Of a stretch of 64,000 nucleotides of DNA, positions 39,845 to 48,669 are shown in pieces; within the stretch, counting starts at the first letter, position 1, and every line of letters begins with the position of its first letter. Below the pieces are notes generated by a model. It made no database searches, was not told the origin of the DNA, and saw only the letters and a list, made by a program, of their open reading frames with translations. The stretch lies in assembly GCA_009911505.1 (NCBI GenBank), contig QXXL01000040.1:1-64000 (forward strand). Reading direction: 5' to 3'. A program made the position numbers and the translations under genes. The DNA comes from Lachnospiraceae bacterium (GTDB lineage Bacteria; Bacillota; Clostridia; Lachnospirales; Lachnospiraceae).

Positions 39845-40726
39845 TTATCCTTCAACTTTTTCACCTGTCAGAAGCTCAAATGCCTCTTCGTATTTTTGGG
39901 CGGTTTTCTCTATGATTTCTGAGGGGAGCACATAACCGCTGCCCGGATTCGCCTTTAACCAGTCACGGACGAACTGTTTGTCAAACGAAGGCTGGGGCTT
40001 TCCGGCCTCGTAGCCTGCAAGCGGCCAAAAGCGCGAGCTATCCGGTGTGAGCATTTCGTCGCCCAATACGACGCTGCCTGTCTCATCCAAGCCAAATTCA
40101 AATTTCGTGTCTGCGATAATAATACCTCTTGATAGCGCATATTCTGCGCATTTTTTGTACAGGGCAAGTGTGCAGTCTTTGATTTTAGCTGCATATTCGG
40201 CGCCTTTGCCCGGGTAGGCTTTTTCGAGGATTTCCACACTTTCTTCATATGTGATGTGTTCGTCATGCAGGCCAAGTTCTGCTTTTGTCGTCGGCGTATA
40301 AATTGGCTCCGGCAGCTTGTCCGATTCCTGCAAGCCTTCGGGAAGGCGGATGCCGCATACTGTACCGTCTTTCTGATAGCTTTCCCAGCCGCTTCCGGTA
40401 ATATAACCGCGCACAATACATTCTATCGGTAGCATGGCAAGTTTTTTGCATTTCATACTGTTGCCGTCAAAACGCTCCTGGCAAAAAAACTCCGGCATAT
40501 CATTCGTATTTATAGAGAGCATGTGGTTTGGCACAATGTCTTTTGTAAAATCAAACCAAAATTTTGACATTTGTGTCAAAACCCTGCCTTTTCCCGTAAT
40601 TTCGTTCTTCAAAATATGATCAAATGCTGAAATTCTATTTGTGGCCGTAATTACCATACAGTCGCCCGCATCATATACTTCGCGCACCTTACCTTCTTTT
40701 ACTGGTTTTAATCCTATATTTTCCAT
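39845..40726 (-). CDS. purC: Phosphoribosylaminoimidazole-succinocarboxamide synthase
   Basis: 293 residues, the longer SAICAR synthase form. Motifs include 'GKVREVYDAGDCMVITATNRISAFDH', cited only as its ends GKVREVYD and RISAFDH, and 'IADTKFEFG'. Produces the substrate that PurB acts on next. First gene of a purC-purB unit behind a good sigma-A promoter; GGAGGG precedes the ATG. No PurR box or riboswitch was recognised in the short leader. Confidence 0.95.
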   Translation of the reverse strand: MENIGLKPVKEGKVREVYDAGDCMVITATNRISAFDHILKNEITGKGRVLTQMSKFWFDFTKDIVPNHMLSINTNDMPEFFCQERFDGNSMKCKKLAMLPIECIVRGYITGSGWESYQKDGTVCGIRLPEGLQESDKLPEPIYTPTTKAELGLHDEHITYEESVEILEKAYPGKGAEYAAKIKDCTLALYKKCAEYALSRGIIIADTKFEFGLDETGSVVLGDEMLTPDSSRFWPLAGYEAGKPQPSFDKQFVRDWLKANPGSGYVLPSEIIEKTAQKYEEAFELLTGEKVEG

Positions 40727-40784
40727 ATTTTATATTGCCCTCCTGCTTATGTTCTTATTATTTGGTAATTTCTACTCCGGTCAT

Positions 40785-40814
40785 AGTATAATACAGCACC
40801 TTTTGGAAAGTCAA
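40785..40814 (-). promoter_or_regulatory. Promoter of purC-purB
   Basis: TTGACT, 18-base spacer, TATACT reading leftwards; about 60 bases before purC. Confidence 0.7.
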
Positions 40815-40838
40815 TGATTTTAAAGGCCTGCCACTTTC

Positions 40839-42530
40839 CTATTTCCGATAACGGTTTAGGCAGGCGAATACCTCTTGCTTTCTGGGCATTGCAAGCCCAG
40901 TGGGCAAATAGCTTCCGCCATATATTTTTTCCATACCATTCTTTTTTATCAAATCAAACAAAATCTCTACGGTTTCGCGCAGTGTTTTCCTCCCGCCCGA
41001 TAAATTTAAAAGCACATACTTTAACAGATAACCCAGCATCACAGTCTGCTCCGTATCCGCAAGCTGTTCTACATAACGCAAATCCACTGTAGACCGGTCA
41101 ATCGACACGGCGTCGCGGCCCATGGCTTTTATCTTCATCCGATCTCTGCTGCCTGCCCCCCGGTCAAACAAAATGCGTTTAAATTCCGGTTCATCCGCCA
41201 AAGCCAGGCGTCCAAGCTTCAGCGGGAAATGGGACGCTTCTTCTTTGGCAAGCTCTGTAACGTCTACCGGAACATACTGGTTCATCTGCAGCACCGTATC
41301 CGCTTTATGGAAATACGAACCACAGCTTCCTGCTACGAGCACCGTAGAAATACCAAATTTCTCATACAGCTCCTCCACACGGTCTATAAACGGCGTAATC
41401 GGTTCAAAGTCCCTGTGTACAACACGTTGCATCAGCTCGTCGCGGATCATAAAATTCGTCGCGGAAGTATCCTCGTCAATTAAAAATACATTTGCCCCTG
41501 CTTCCATTGCTTCTATCATATTGGCAGCCTGCGATGTGCTTCCGCTGGCGTCCTCAGTAGAAAACGCTTTGGTATCCTTACCATTTGGCAGCGTCCCAAT
41601 AAACATAGAAATATCTGTCCGTTTTACGCTCCTGCCGTCCTCTGCTCGGATTTTGACCGCTGTATTGTCGGTGATGACGTACTCCCTGCCATCCCCTGCA
41701 ATATGATTGTATACGCCTGCTTCTAAAGCTTTTAACAGCGTGGATTTGCCGTGGTAGCCCCCACCGACAATAAGTGTAATCCCACGCCTGATTCCCATAC
41801 CGCAGATTTTTCCCGCATGGGGCAGCTGCATCGTCACTTCCATAGAATCCGGCGACGTAAATTGAACCGCGCCGCGCATTGGCTTGTCGGAAACACCGCT
41901 TTCCCTGGGCAAAACGGCCCCGTTTGCAACAAACGCCACAAGACCCTGTTTTTTCAGCTCTTCCCGGATAAACTGCTGATCATCCGCCAATGCCGATACG
42001 GCGGCTACCTTTGCCGGATCATACGAGCCAAAATAAAGGGAATCTGCAATACAGCCCGGCAGAAATTTAAATAAAATTTTCTCAAGCTCCCTGGAATTAA
42101 CCGTACGCCCATTGGCAGGAAAACCAACCTCCAAGCGAAAGCATATTTCCCCGGTTTTGCCGTCAATCTGGCAGGCGCTGCGCTCTAAGATTTTTTGGGC
42201 GGGGCGGCTCACAGAAATAAGGCCGCTTTTGCCGGAACCCTTTGCCAAAAAAGAGACGTCGCCTGCTTTTTGGAAGAAACGGCGGATTAGCATATCCTGC
42301 AAGGCGGCTTTGCGCCATTCATTTGCATAATATTCTGCGGGGAAGCCTGCCTGCCTGGCGGATACGATCACGCTGACTTTTGAGGGGGCAGCAAAGGGAT
42401 CGCCCTGTACATGGTCAATGGAGAGGATATAATCGCGGAATTGGTATTTGCCCGCGGTGTCCTTATAGGCAGGATAGCTTCTGCGGTCAATTCGGGTTAG
42501 GATGTCTCTTAAGTCTTCTGATCGTTTCAT
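40839..42530 (-). CDS. Predicted 'ABC-class' ATPase (COG3044 / ABC_ATPase family)
   Basis: 563 residues, no membrane segments. Walker A GGGYHGKS (256-263), signature-like 'GSTSQAANMIEAMEAG' and Walker B 'VFLIDEDTSATNF' with D352-E353 identify the COG3044/PF09818 group of stand-alone ABC-type ATPases of unknown role; a trypanosome member is linked to RNA metabolism. Last gene of a nine-gene leftward array, 68 bases after the MoxR-like gene, so probably the same transcript. A ribosome site (GAAAGGA) lies before the ATG. Confidence 0.85.
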   Translation of the reverse strand: MKRSEDLRDILTRIDRRSYPAYKDTAGKYQFRDYILSIDHVQGDPFAAPSKVSVIVSARQAGFPAEYYANEWRKAALQDMLIRRFFQKAGDVSFLAKGSGKSGLISVSRPAQKILERSACQIDGKTGEICFRLEVGFPANGRTVNSRELEKILFKFLPGCIADSLYFGSYDPAKVAAVSALADDQQFIREELKKQGLVAFVANGAVLPRESGVSDKPMRGAVQFTSPDSMEVTMQLPHAGKICGMGIRRGITLIVGGGYHGKSTLLKALEAGVYNHIAGDGREYVITDNTAVKIRAEDGRSVKRTDISMFIGTLPNGKDTKAFSTEDASGSTSQAANMIEAMEAGANVFLIDEDTSATNFMIRDELMQRVVHRDFEPITPFIDRVEELYEKFGISTVLVAGSCGSYFHKADTVLQMNQYVPVDVTELAKEEASHFPLKLGRLALADEPEFKRILFDRGAGSRDRMKIKAMGRDAVSIDRSTVDLRYVEQLADTEQTVMLGYLLKYVLLNLSGGRKTLRETVEILFDLIKKNGMEKIYGGSYLPTGLAMPRKQEVFACLNRYRK

Positions 42531-42598
42531 GGTTTGTCAAATCCTTTCTTTTTGTTGTATTGATGTTTATTTTTAGGGCAGCCAGGGAAGGGATTCCC

Positions 42599-44119
42599 CT
42601 ACCCAAGCTCAGATAATATTTCGTTTTTTCTGCTGCCCAATAATAGCTGCCTGTTATACAAAAGATAACGCTCGCAAGGATACTCCGCCAAAAACGAAGC
42701 CGCCTCCCTTTGCGTTGTAAGCTCTGTGACAAATATAAGCATTTCTTCCCCCTGCAAAAACGCTTTTTCCATAAAATCAAATGCAGACTCAAGAGCGCTG
42801 GCAGCAGCAGCTTCGGCAGATTCCAGACGTCTTTGCTGCTGTAAAAATCCATCCTTCGCCTGGGCAAAAGCAGCTGTAGCAGACGTTTCGCCTGCCCGGG
42901 GCTGCCCCTTCCTAAGCAATGTGAGCAATCGTTTATTTTTGGCGTTTTCTGCTTTATCTAAAAGTCCTTTCGCTTCTTTTTGGCCAAAGCTTTTTTCCAA
43001 TTCCATAAGCCTGTGCAAATAATCCTGCAAAGGCGTTTGCGTTTGGACAACCTGTAGCGGCTCCTGTCTTATACTATCCTCCCGCCCCTGGCGGTATGCC
43101 TTCAAAAATGCAAAATAAGCATCTGTCACATGCTTTTCAAATGAAGCCTCATAAAAAAACTTCATTAAGGCATCGGTTATTAAATTTACAACACTAAGCC
43201 GCTCGTCAAAGGCCGCCTGATCTATCCGCGCGTATACAGCAGGCTTTACCTTGCCAGAGAGAATTTCTAAAATTCCGTAGTCGTCCTGGTATTTGCGGTA
43301 CAAATCCAAATAAGCGGCCACATCCCCGGCCACATCCGGATGATGCAAAAATTCATATACCGTTTCCCTGGACACTGCAAACCCCATCGCCTCATAGCGG
43401 TAAAGCAAATGGCTGAAATCCTCCCAGCCCCTTGCCGTCACGTACTGTACGCCGTCTACATCCGCTTCAATCCGGTAAAAATTTTTGGAGCGCAGATCAA
43501 GGTAGCTTAACAAGGCTCCATGGATGCCCCTGCTTTTGGCGTATTCACGCCAGACCTTATAGTCAGCTTCCACCGGGATGACACGCACCCGGTCTAATGT
43601 TACCATATCAAATTCACGGACAGACTTGTTATATTCTGGCGGGTTGCCTGCGGCTGCAATAATCCAGCCGGGCGGCATTTTCTGATTGCCAAAGGTTTTG
43701 CACTGTAAAAACTGCAGCATGGTGGGGGCTAAGGTTTCTGACACGCAGTTGATTTCGTCAATAAATAAAACCCCTTCCGTTAAGCCGGTTTCTTCCATTT
43801 TGCTGTATACGCTGGCAATTATTTCGCTCATCGTATATTCCGTGACGGAATATGTTTTGCCCATAAAGGAACGCTCTTCAATGAAAGGGAGCCCAACCGC
43901 GCTCTGCCTGGTGTGGTGAGTAATTGTATACGAAACCAGCCCTATCCCACACTCCCTTGCCACCTGCTCCATAATCTGCGTTTTGCCAATCCCAGGAGGC
44001 CCCATTAAAAGCAGGGGACGCTGCCTGACTGCCGGGATAAGGTACTCACCGGATGCATCCTTTGCCAGATACGCCTGTACGGTATGTTTGATTTCTTCTT
44101 TTGCCTGTTTGATATTCAT
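42599..44119 (-). CDS. MoxR-type AAA+ ATPase
   Basis: 506 residues. AAA_5 core with Walker A GPPGIGKT (residues 40-47), Walker B 'GVLFIDEINCV' (D121-E122), sensor 1 'IIAAAGNPP', then a helical lid and a long C-terminal helical region rich in Ala/Glu. MoxR proteins act as chaperones with VWA-domain partners; the gene immediately upstream encodes a VWA protein, overlapping by ATGA, the usual arrangement for such pairs. An in-frame upstream ATG would place the start within the partner's coding sequence; the chosen ATG at 44119 forms the overlap. Confidence 0.88.
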   Translation of the reverse strand: MNIKQAKEEIKHTVQAYLAKDASGEYLIPAVRQRPLLLMGPPGIGKTQIMEQVARECGIGLVSYTITHHTRQSAVGLPFIEERSFMGKTYSVTEYTMSEIIASVYSKMEETGLTEGVLFIDEINCVSETLAPTMLQFLQCKTFGNQKMPPGWIIAAAGNPPEYNKSVREFDMVTLDRVRVIPVEADYKVWREYAKSRGIHGALLSYLDLRSKNFYRIEADVDGVQYVTARGWEDFSHLLYRYEAMGFAVSRETVYEFLHHPDVAGDVAAYLDLYRKYQDDYGILEILSGKVKPAVYARIDQAAFDERLSVVNLITDALMKFFYEASFEKHVTDAYFAFLKAYRQGREDSIRQEPLQVVQTQTPLQDYLHRLMELEKSFGQKEAKGLLDKAENAKNKRLLTLLRKGQPRAGETSATAAFAQAKDGFLQQQRRLESAEAAAASALESAFDFMEKAFLQGEEMLIFVTELTTQREAASFLAEYPCERYLLYNRQLLLGSRKNEILSELG

Positions 44120-45414
44120 TTCATCCATTCCTCCGGTTCCAGCCGAAGCCGCATTGCCCAAGGCGGCACCGCGCTTTCTTCGTAATCTCCCAAAAATAAA
44201 AATGCCGTTTTATAGTCTGGCTTTTTTACAGGGTATGTGCCCTTTCCATCCGTAAAATACAAAAGCCCTTTTAAGTGCTTTAATTCTCCGGCTTCCCGCA
44301 GTTTTTCCACATAGGAAAACGCAGGGCGAAAATCTGTCCCCCCTCCCCCTACAACCGAAAGGCCGTCCGGCAAGCTATTAATACCTTCCCCTGCCAGAAT
44401 CGTCTGATCTGCCCGTACCTTGTCGTCACACTGGATTACCCTGATAGAGCACGTCCCAAAAAACATATCTTTCCCGGACAAAACAGCAGACGTTTCTTTT
44501 AAAAAGCCCTCCACCAGCTCCCCGCTTGTGGAATAGCTGGTATCAATCACAATCACAAAATCCTGTATTTTACAGGACTCTTTTGTTTCGAGCGGTTCTA
44601 TTAGGGGCATCCTGCCATACAGCGTAAGCCCATACGAATAATAGCCCAAATCAAACTCCTCCGGATCAAGGCGCGCTTCTTCCCTTATAACTGCAAATTT
44701 ACGCAAAAAATCTGCATAGCTGCGCCTTGCCTTGCCAGCCCTGATTTGTGCCGCAAACGCTTTTTCTCCTTCCGCCGGATTATCCCCCCTGCGGTTTTGC
44801 AGCAGCATTGCCTGGTTTGCCCTTTGATCCCATTCCTGCCTGGCCGCTTTAGGGAGGGGCTTTTGCATATCCTCTTCCTTCGGCCAAAACCTGTGGTCAT
44901 CGGTATAAAATTCACGTGCAAGTGCAGAAAGCTGCCCCGCATCCTGCTGCCTTAGCCACCGATAAATCACAGCGGCAGATACGCCGCCCTCTTCCCGGCT
45001 TAAGAGCCCATAGGTATCCCTGCGGAGCAGGCTCAAAACCCTTCTGGTAGAGCTTTTATCCAATGAGTCAATCACGCGCTCCACTGCAATATCACAAGCT
45101 ATATGCCAAATCTGCTTCTCACGCCCTCCGCCAAGCCACAGATGCCGGAACATGCAGTGGAATACCGTATGCAGGTAAGCCCTGTCCAAAAAGGGTGTAT
45201 TCTTCCGGAAGGTTCGTATCAGCCAATCCAAAGAAACATACAAATACCTGCCATCCGCCGCAAAAGTCAAAAGCCCGTTAGCCGGCCTAAGGGTAAGGGC
45301 CAATAAGGCAGGCTCTAAAAAGCGGAGATCCAGATATAATTCATGCCGGATGAACGTAAGGATCTTTTCTGCCATTTCTGTTTCCCATTCGGATTGTGTC
45401 TGTATACGCGCCAT
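44116..45414 (-). CDS. VWA-like / DUF2201 putative metallopeptidase-type protein
   Basis: 432 residues. The N-terminal part (20-140) resembles DUF2201, whose HExxH-type zinc site here reads H82-T-V-F-H86 with H91 following, so the catalytic Glu is replaced by Thr. The C-terminal VWA-like domain has an intact MIDAS DTSYS (291-295), 'GGTDF' (359-362) and 'YFTDG'. Likely partner of the MoxR ATPase encoded next. A longer upstream frame is Arg/Lys-rich nonsense; AAAGGAG before ATG at 45414 sets the start. Confidence 0.85.
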   Translation of the reverse strand: MARIQTQSEWETEMAEKILTFIRHELYLDLRFLEPALLALTLRPANGLLTFAADGRYLYVSLDWLIRTFRKNTPFLDRAYLHTVFHCMFRHLWLGGGREKQIWHIACDIAVERVIDSLDKSSTRRVLSLLRRDTYGLLSREEGGVSAAVIYRWLRQQDAGQLSALAREFYTDDHRFWPKEEDMQKPLPKAARQEWDQRANQAMLLQNRRGDNPAEGEKAFAAQIRAGKARRSYADFLRKFAVIREEARLDPEEFDLGYYSYGLTLYGRMPLIEPLETKESCKIQDFVIVIDTSYSTSGELVEGFLKETSAVLSGKDMFFGTCSIRVIQCDDKVRADQTILAGEGINSLPDGLSVVGGGGTDFRPAFSYVEKLREAGELKHLKGLLYFTDGKGTYPVKKPDYKTAFLFLGDYEESAVPPWAMRLRLEPEEWMK

Positions 45415-45451
45415 GTTTGGTTGCTCCTTTCTTTTGCCGCGCCTTCTCTTT

Positions 45452-46432
45452 TCATTCCCCAAAATCATACCTTTTTGTGGGCGCTGCCCTTCCTTCGGCC
45501 ATCCATCCCAGCAGGCCTGCCGCCCCTTCGGCCCAGCCTGCTTGCGCCGCCGCTTCCACACACGCTGCAAGCGCCGTGCCGTACAGTATTTTTTCCTTGT
45601 ATAAAAAGCGCAGCCCATATAAATCCCTCTGGCGTACAAACCTCTCCGAAATACCCCGGACATGCCCCTTTACATATTGAAGGTAGATTTCCCTGCTTTT
45701 GCTTTCCAGGGCATACGGATACATCAGCCTGCCCAAAGCCATCCGTGACAACGTTTCTTCCCGCTCCTCCACACACGCCTGCAAAAACACCGCATCATAC
45801 CCTGCAAAATCTACCCGGCCGTCCCGGATACACTGCCTTGCCCGGAACCCTTCCCCCGAAATGCTTCTGCCAAACAGGTGCGCTGGGGCGACCTCATCAT
45901 AAGATTCATAATACTCCGGGTACAAAAGCGACGCTTCTATTTGCGTACCAGAACGAAAAACTACCTCCATATCCGAAGGAATCTGCGAAAGGATCTGCCG
46001 GACGCCGCTTTTCTCCCCCGCACCACAGCGCACTGTAAGCTTATGGAACGAAAGCGTATTCATAAATGCGTCGCTGCCGATATCTGACAGGCCTGCGCCA
46101 ATACTAAGAGTATGCATATTTTTGCAGTTATAAAATGCATATCGCCCAATTTTTGTTATCGAATCCGCAAGCCAGACCTCTTCTATTGCGCCCGTATGCA
46201 GTTCCTGTAAACAGACGCCGCCTTCCTGCCGCCCCGTCTCTGTTACTTTTATATCAGGGCCCACGGGCCGCCCCCCTGTGGCAAAACAATACGGGGCAAT
46301 TTCCACAAGCGGGCGCCCATCGGCTTCTTGCGGCAAAAACACCTGCGGAAAAGCCCCATACAGCCGCATAAGCCTTGCTCCGCCGTCCTTTCGTTTTTGC
46401 CAGAGCATACGGTACGGCTGTACCTGCCCCAT
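45452..46432 (-). CDS. Leucine-rich-repeat (BspA/LRR_5-like) cytoplasmic protein
   Basis: 326 residues without signal peptide. One or two LRR_5-type repeats at about 80-135 ('SITKIGRYAFYNCKNMHTLSIG', 'LSDIGSDAFMN') are flanked by an N-terminal beta-rich part and a C-terminal helical part rich in Ala/Glu/Arg. Lacking secretion signals, it is probably an intracellular interaction module. AAAGGGGGG precedes the ATG. It is 37 bases upstream of the VWA gene, suggesting it is an adaptor for the VWA-MoxR pair. Confidence 0.75.
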   Translation of the reverse strand: MGQVQPYRMLWQKRKDGGARLMRLYGAFPQVFLPQEADGRPLVEIAPYCFATGGRPVGPDIKVTETGRQEGGVCLQELHTGAIEEVWLADSITKIGRYAFYNCKNMHTLSIGAGLSDIGSDAFMNTLSFHKLTVRCGAGEKSGVRQILSQIPSDMEVVFRSGTQIEASLLYPEYYESYDEVAPAHLFGRSISGEGFRARQCIRDGRVDFAGYDAVFLQACVEEREETLSRMALGRLMYPYALESKSREIYLQYVKGHVRGISERFVRQRDLYGLRFLYKEKILYGTALAACVEAAAQAGWAEGAAGLLGWMAEGRAAPTKRYDFGE

Positions 46433-46470
46433 GAAAAGCCCCCCTTTCCATAAAAAATATAAAAGTAATC

Positions 46471-46950
46471 CTATAAAAACTGGATCTTAAAATGCGGCTC
46501 CCCTTTCTCATCTATTTCCATGACCACATAAGAGGGCTTGCGCCCCTCCTGCCTGGGGTATGAAAGGCTTCCTGGATTCACTACAATAATATCCCTGCTA
46601 TAATCTAAAAGCGGCCTGTGCGTATGCCCAAACATCACAATATCACATCCCTGGCCCTTTGCTTCCCGTACAATACTGTCAAGCCCCACATTTACATTAT
46701 AATAATGCCCATGAGTAATAAATACATTATACTTCCCAATCTTTAGCACCTTCTCCTGCTCCAGTGAAGAAAAGAAATCACAATTCCCGGATACAATTTC
46801 CACCGGGCACTTTGCATCCTCTTTGATATAATCCTCGCATCCTTCCGAGTCCCCCAAATGGATCACCAAATCCCTTGGCCGCTCTGACTCAAACACACGC
46901 CTTAAATATTTATGGTTACTGTGCGTATCACTGATAATTAAAACCCTCAT
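46471..46950 (-). CDS. YfcE/MJ0936-type metallophosphoesterase
   Basis: 159 residues with the calcineurin-like motifs 'ISDTHSN', 'HLGDSEGCED', 'VSGNCD' and 'FGHTHRP'. Family members hydrolyse phosphodiesters; substrate here unknown. Its start overlaps the rdgB stop (ATGA), so it is translated with rdgB, a common pairing in Clostridia. Confidence 0.9.
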   Translation of the reverse strand: MRVLIISDTHSNHKYLRRVFESERPRDLVIHLGDSEGCEDYIKEDAKCPVEIVSGNCDFFSSLEQEKVLKIGKYNVFITHGHYYNVNVGLDSIVREAKGQGCDIVMFGHTHRPLLDYSRDIIVVNPGSLSYPRQEGRKPSYVVMEIDEKGEPHFKIQFL

Positions 46951-47564
46951 ACCGCCGCCCCCTTCTGGCCGAGCCTTTTTTCCAGTTCCTTTTTCACTCC
47001 ACGCAGCGCTTTTCCACGATGGCTTATCTCATTTTTCTGCTCCCTGGACAGTTCGGCTGTCGAACAGCCATACTCTTCCACATAAAAAATCGGATCGTAC
47101 CCAAACCCGTTCTCCCCGGCTGCCTGTTCCCCAATATAGCCCTCTATTGTTTCACGGCAGACAAACGCTTCCCCGTCCGGAAATACGGCTGCAGCCGCAC
47201 AGACAAACCGGGCTGTCCGCTTCTCCTTTGGCACGCCTAAAAGGCGGTTCAATAAGGCCTTGTTTTTTACTTTATAAGAAGTTCCCTCCCCCATAAAACG
47301 CGCTGAATATACTCCAGGCTGCCTGTCTAAATAGTCAATTTCCAGCCCGGAATCGTCTGCAAGCACAATACCTCCTACCTGGCCTGCCACAGCCCTCGCC
47401 TTAATCAGGGCGTTTTCCTCAAATGTCTGCCCGTCTTCTTTGATGTCAAGCAAAACCCCCGCTTCCCCCATGGACAGGACCTCTGCGTCAATGCCGCTTA
47501 ATATTTCGCGGATTTCACGCATCTTGTCCTTATTGCCTGTAGCAAAAATAATTTTTTCTCCCAT
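46947..47564 (-). CDS. rdgB: XTP/dITP diphosphatase (RdgB/HAM1)
   Basis: 205 residues. Removes non-canonical purine nucleotides (dITP, XTP) from the pool. 'IIFATGNKDKMREI' and 'VLADDSGLEIDYLDRQPGVYSARF' (quoted in part: DDSGLEID, GVYSARF) are typical. Twelve bases after the amidase gene and overlapping the phosphoesterase. Confidence 0.93.
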   Translation of the reverse strand: MGEKIIFATGNKDKMREIREILSGIDAEVLSMGEAGVLLDIKEDGQTFEENALIKARAVAGQVGGIVLADDSGLEIDYLDRQPGVYSARFMGEGTSYKVKNKALLNRLLGVPKEKRTARFVCAAAAVFPDGEAFVCRETIEGYIGEQAAGENGFGYDPIFYVEEYGCSTAELSREQKNEISHRGKALRGVKKELEKRLGQKGAAV

Positions 47565-47576
47565 AATACGATCCTT

Positions 47577-48659
47577 TCATCTTTTCTTTAGGACAGACGA
47601 AATTACATTGTAAATCCCCTGCGCCGCCTTTTTCTGGTATTCCTGTGAGCATAACTGTTCTAACTCTGCCTGGTTAGTTAAAAAACCTACCTCAACCTGC
47701 ACTGCAGGCATACTGCAGCCATACACAACATCTTCCCCCTGCCTGGCCGCGCGCGTGCCCTTGTCTGAGCTTCCCAGTATAGCAGTAAGCTCGTCTAAAC
47801 AGGCCTGCGCCAATTCCTTAGATTCCGGCGCCTGGGTATCATAAACGGCCTGCGTCCCATGGATACTTGACATCATGCCACTTTGAGTAGCATTATTGTG
47901 GATACTGATAAACAAATCGGCCTTTGCTTTTTCGGCCAGCTTTTTCCTGGTATCTAAACTGGCCCCTTTGTCTTTTGTCCTGGTATAATAAACTCCAACG
48001 GACGTATCAGGGGCTCCGTCAAATATCTCTTTTAATTTTAAGGCAATATCCAGATCAATATCCTTCTCATGGATACCCTGCTTGGAAACGCCCTGGTCTT
48101 CGCCACCATGCCCCGCATCAATTACCACTACTTTATCATAGACCTCATGCGGTGTCAAAAACCGGATGTAAAAATAGTCCTCATCATATGAAGTATCTAA
48201 CTCATATACCATATCCGTCTTTAGCGTTAACGTCCCAAATTTTCCACGGCTTTCAAACACAATATCCTCCATAGGCCCACTTAGCCCCAGCATCGGATAA
48301 TCATATAAATATGCATCGCCTGCAAACGGGATAGAAATAATAACCTCCTGCACCAGGTAATCGTTAAACACCTTTATGTCATCCCCTGAAACGCCAAGCG
48401 GAAGCGCAAGCCGGATCCCTTCCTCTAAACGCGTATCATTTTGCCATTCTTCCTCTGCCCTTTTGTTGTTGTACTCCAAAAGCGCGACCCCGGAAAGCGC
48501 CCTCTTTTCCCGCTCTTCCTTTGTCCGTTCATACTCCACCGCCTGCATCCACGCTTGCGCAGACCGGATGATCCTGGGCAAAAAAGGGACTATAACACAA
48601 GCAATCACCGCGGCAGCACACGCAGCAAGGGCTGCTTTTTTTAGAATCCTCTCTTCCAA
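47577..48659 (-). CDS. N-acetylmuramoyl-L-alanine amidase (Amidase_3)
   Basis: 360 residues. N-terminal signal anchor (residues 8-32), a linker domain, and a zinc amidase domain with H184 (DAGHGGEDQG), E198, H254 (ISIHNNA) and catalytic E323 (VEVGFLTN). Cuts the stem peptide from peptidoglycan. It may be sporulation-linked like CwlD, but nothing here fixes that. Ten bases downstream of the papain-like protease in the same array. Confidence 0.9.
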   Translation of the reverse strand: MEERILKKAALAACAAAVIACVIVPFLPRIIRSAQAWMQAVEYERTKEEREKRALSGVALLEYNNKRAEEEWQNDTRLEEGIRLALPLGVSGDDIKVFNDYLVQEVIISIPFAGDAYLYDYPMLGLSGPMEDIVFESRGKFGTLTLKTDMVYELDTSYDEDYFYIRFLTPHEVYDKVVVIDAGHGGEDQGVSKQGIHEKDIDLDIALKLKEIFDGAPDTSVGVYYTRTKDKGASLDTRKKLAEKAKADLFISIHNNATQSGMMSSIHGTQAVYDTQAPESKELAQACLDELTAILGSSDKGTRAARQGEDVVYGCSMPAVQVEVGFLTNQAELEQLCSQEYQKKAAQGIYNVISSVLKKR

Positions 48660-48669
48660 GCCGTGCCTC

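Noticed and set aside
45343-46038. A 231-codon plus-strand frame
   Set aside because: Antisense to the LRR and VWA genes; Pro/His/Cys-rich composition typical of shadow frames and no ribosome site.
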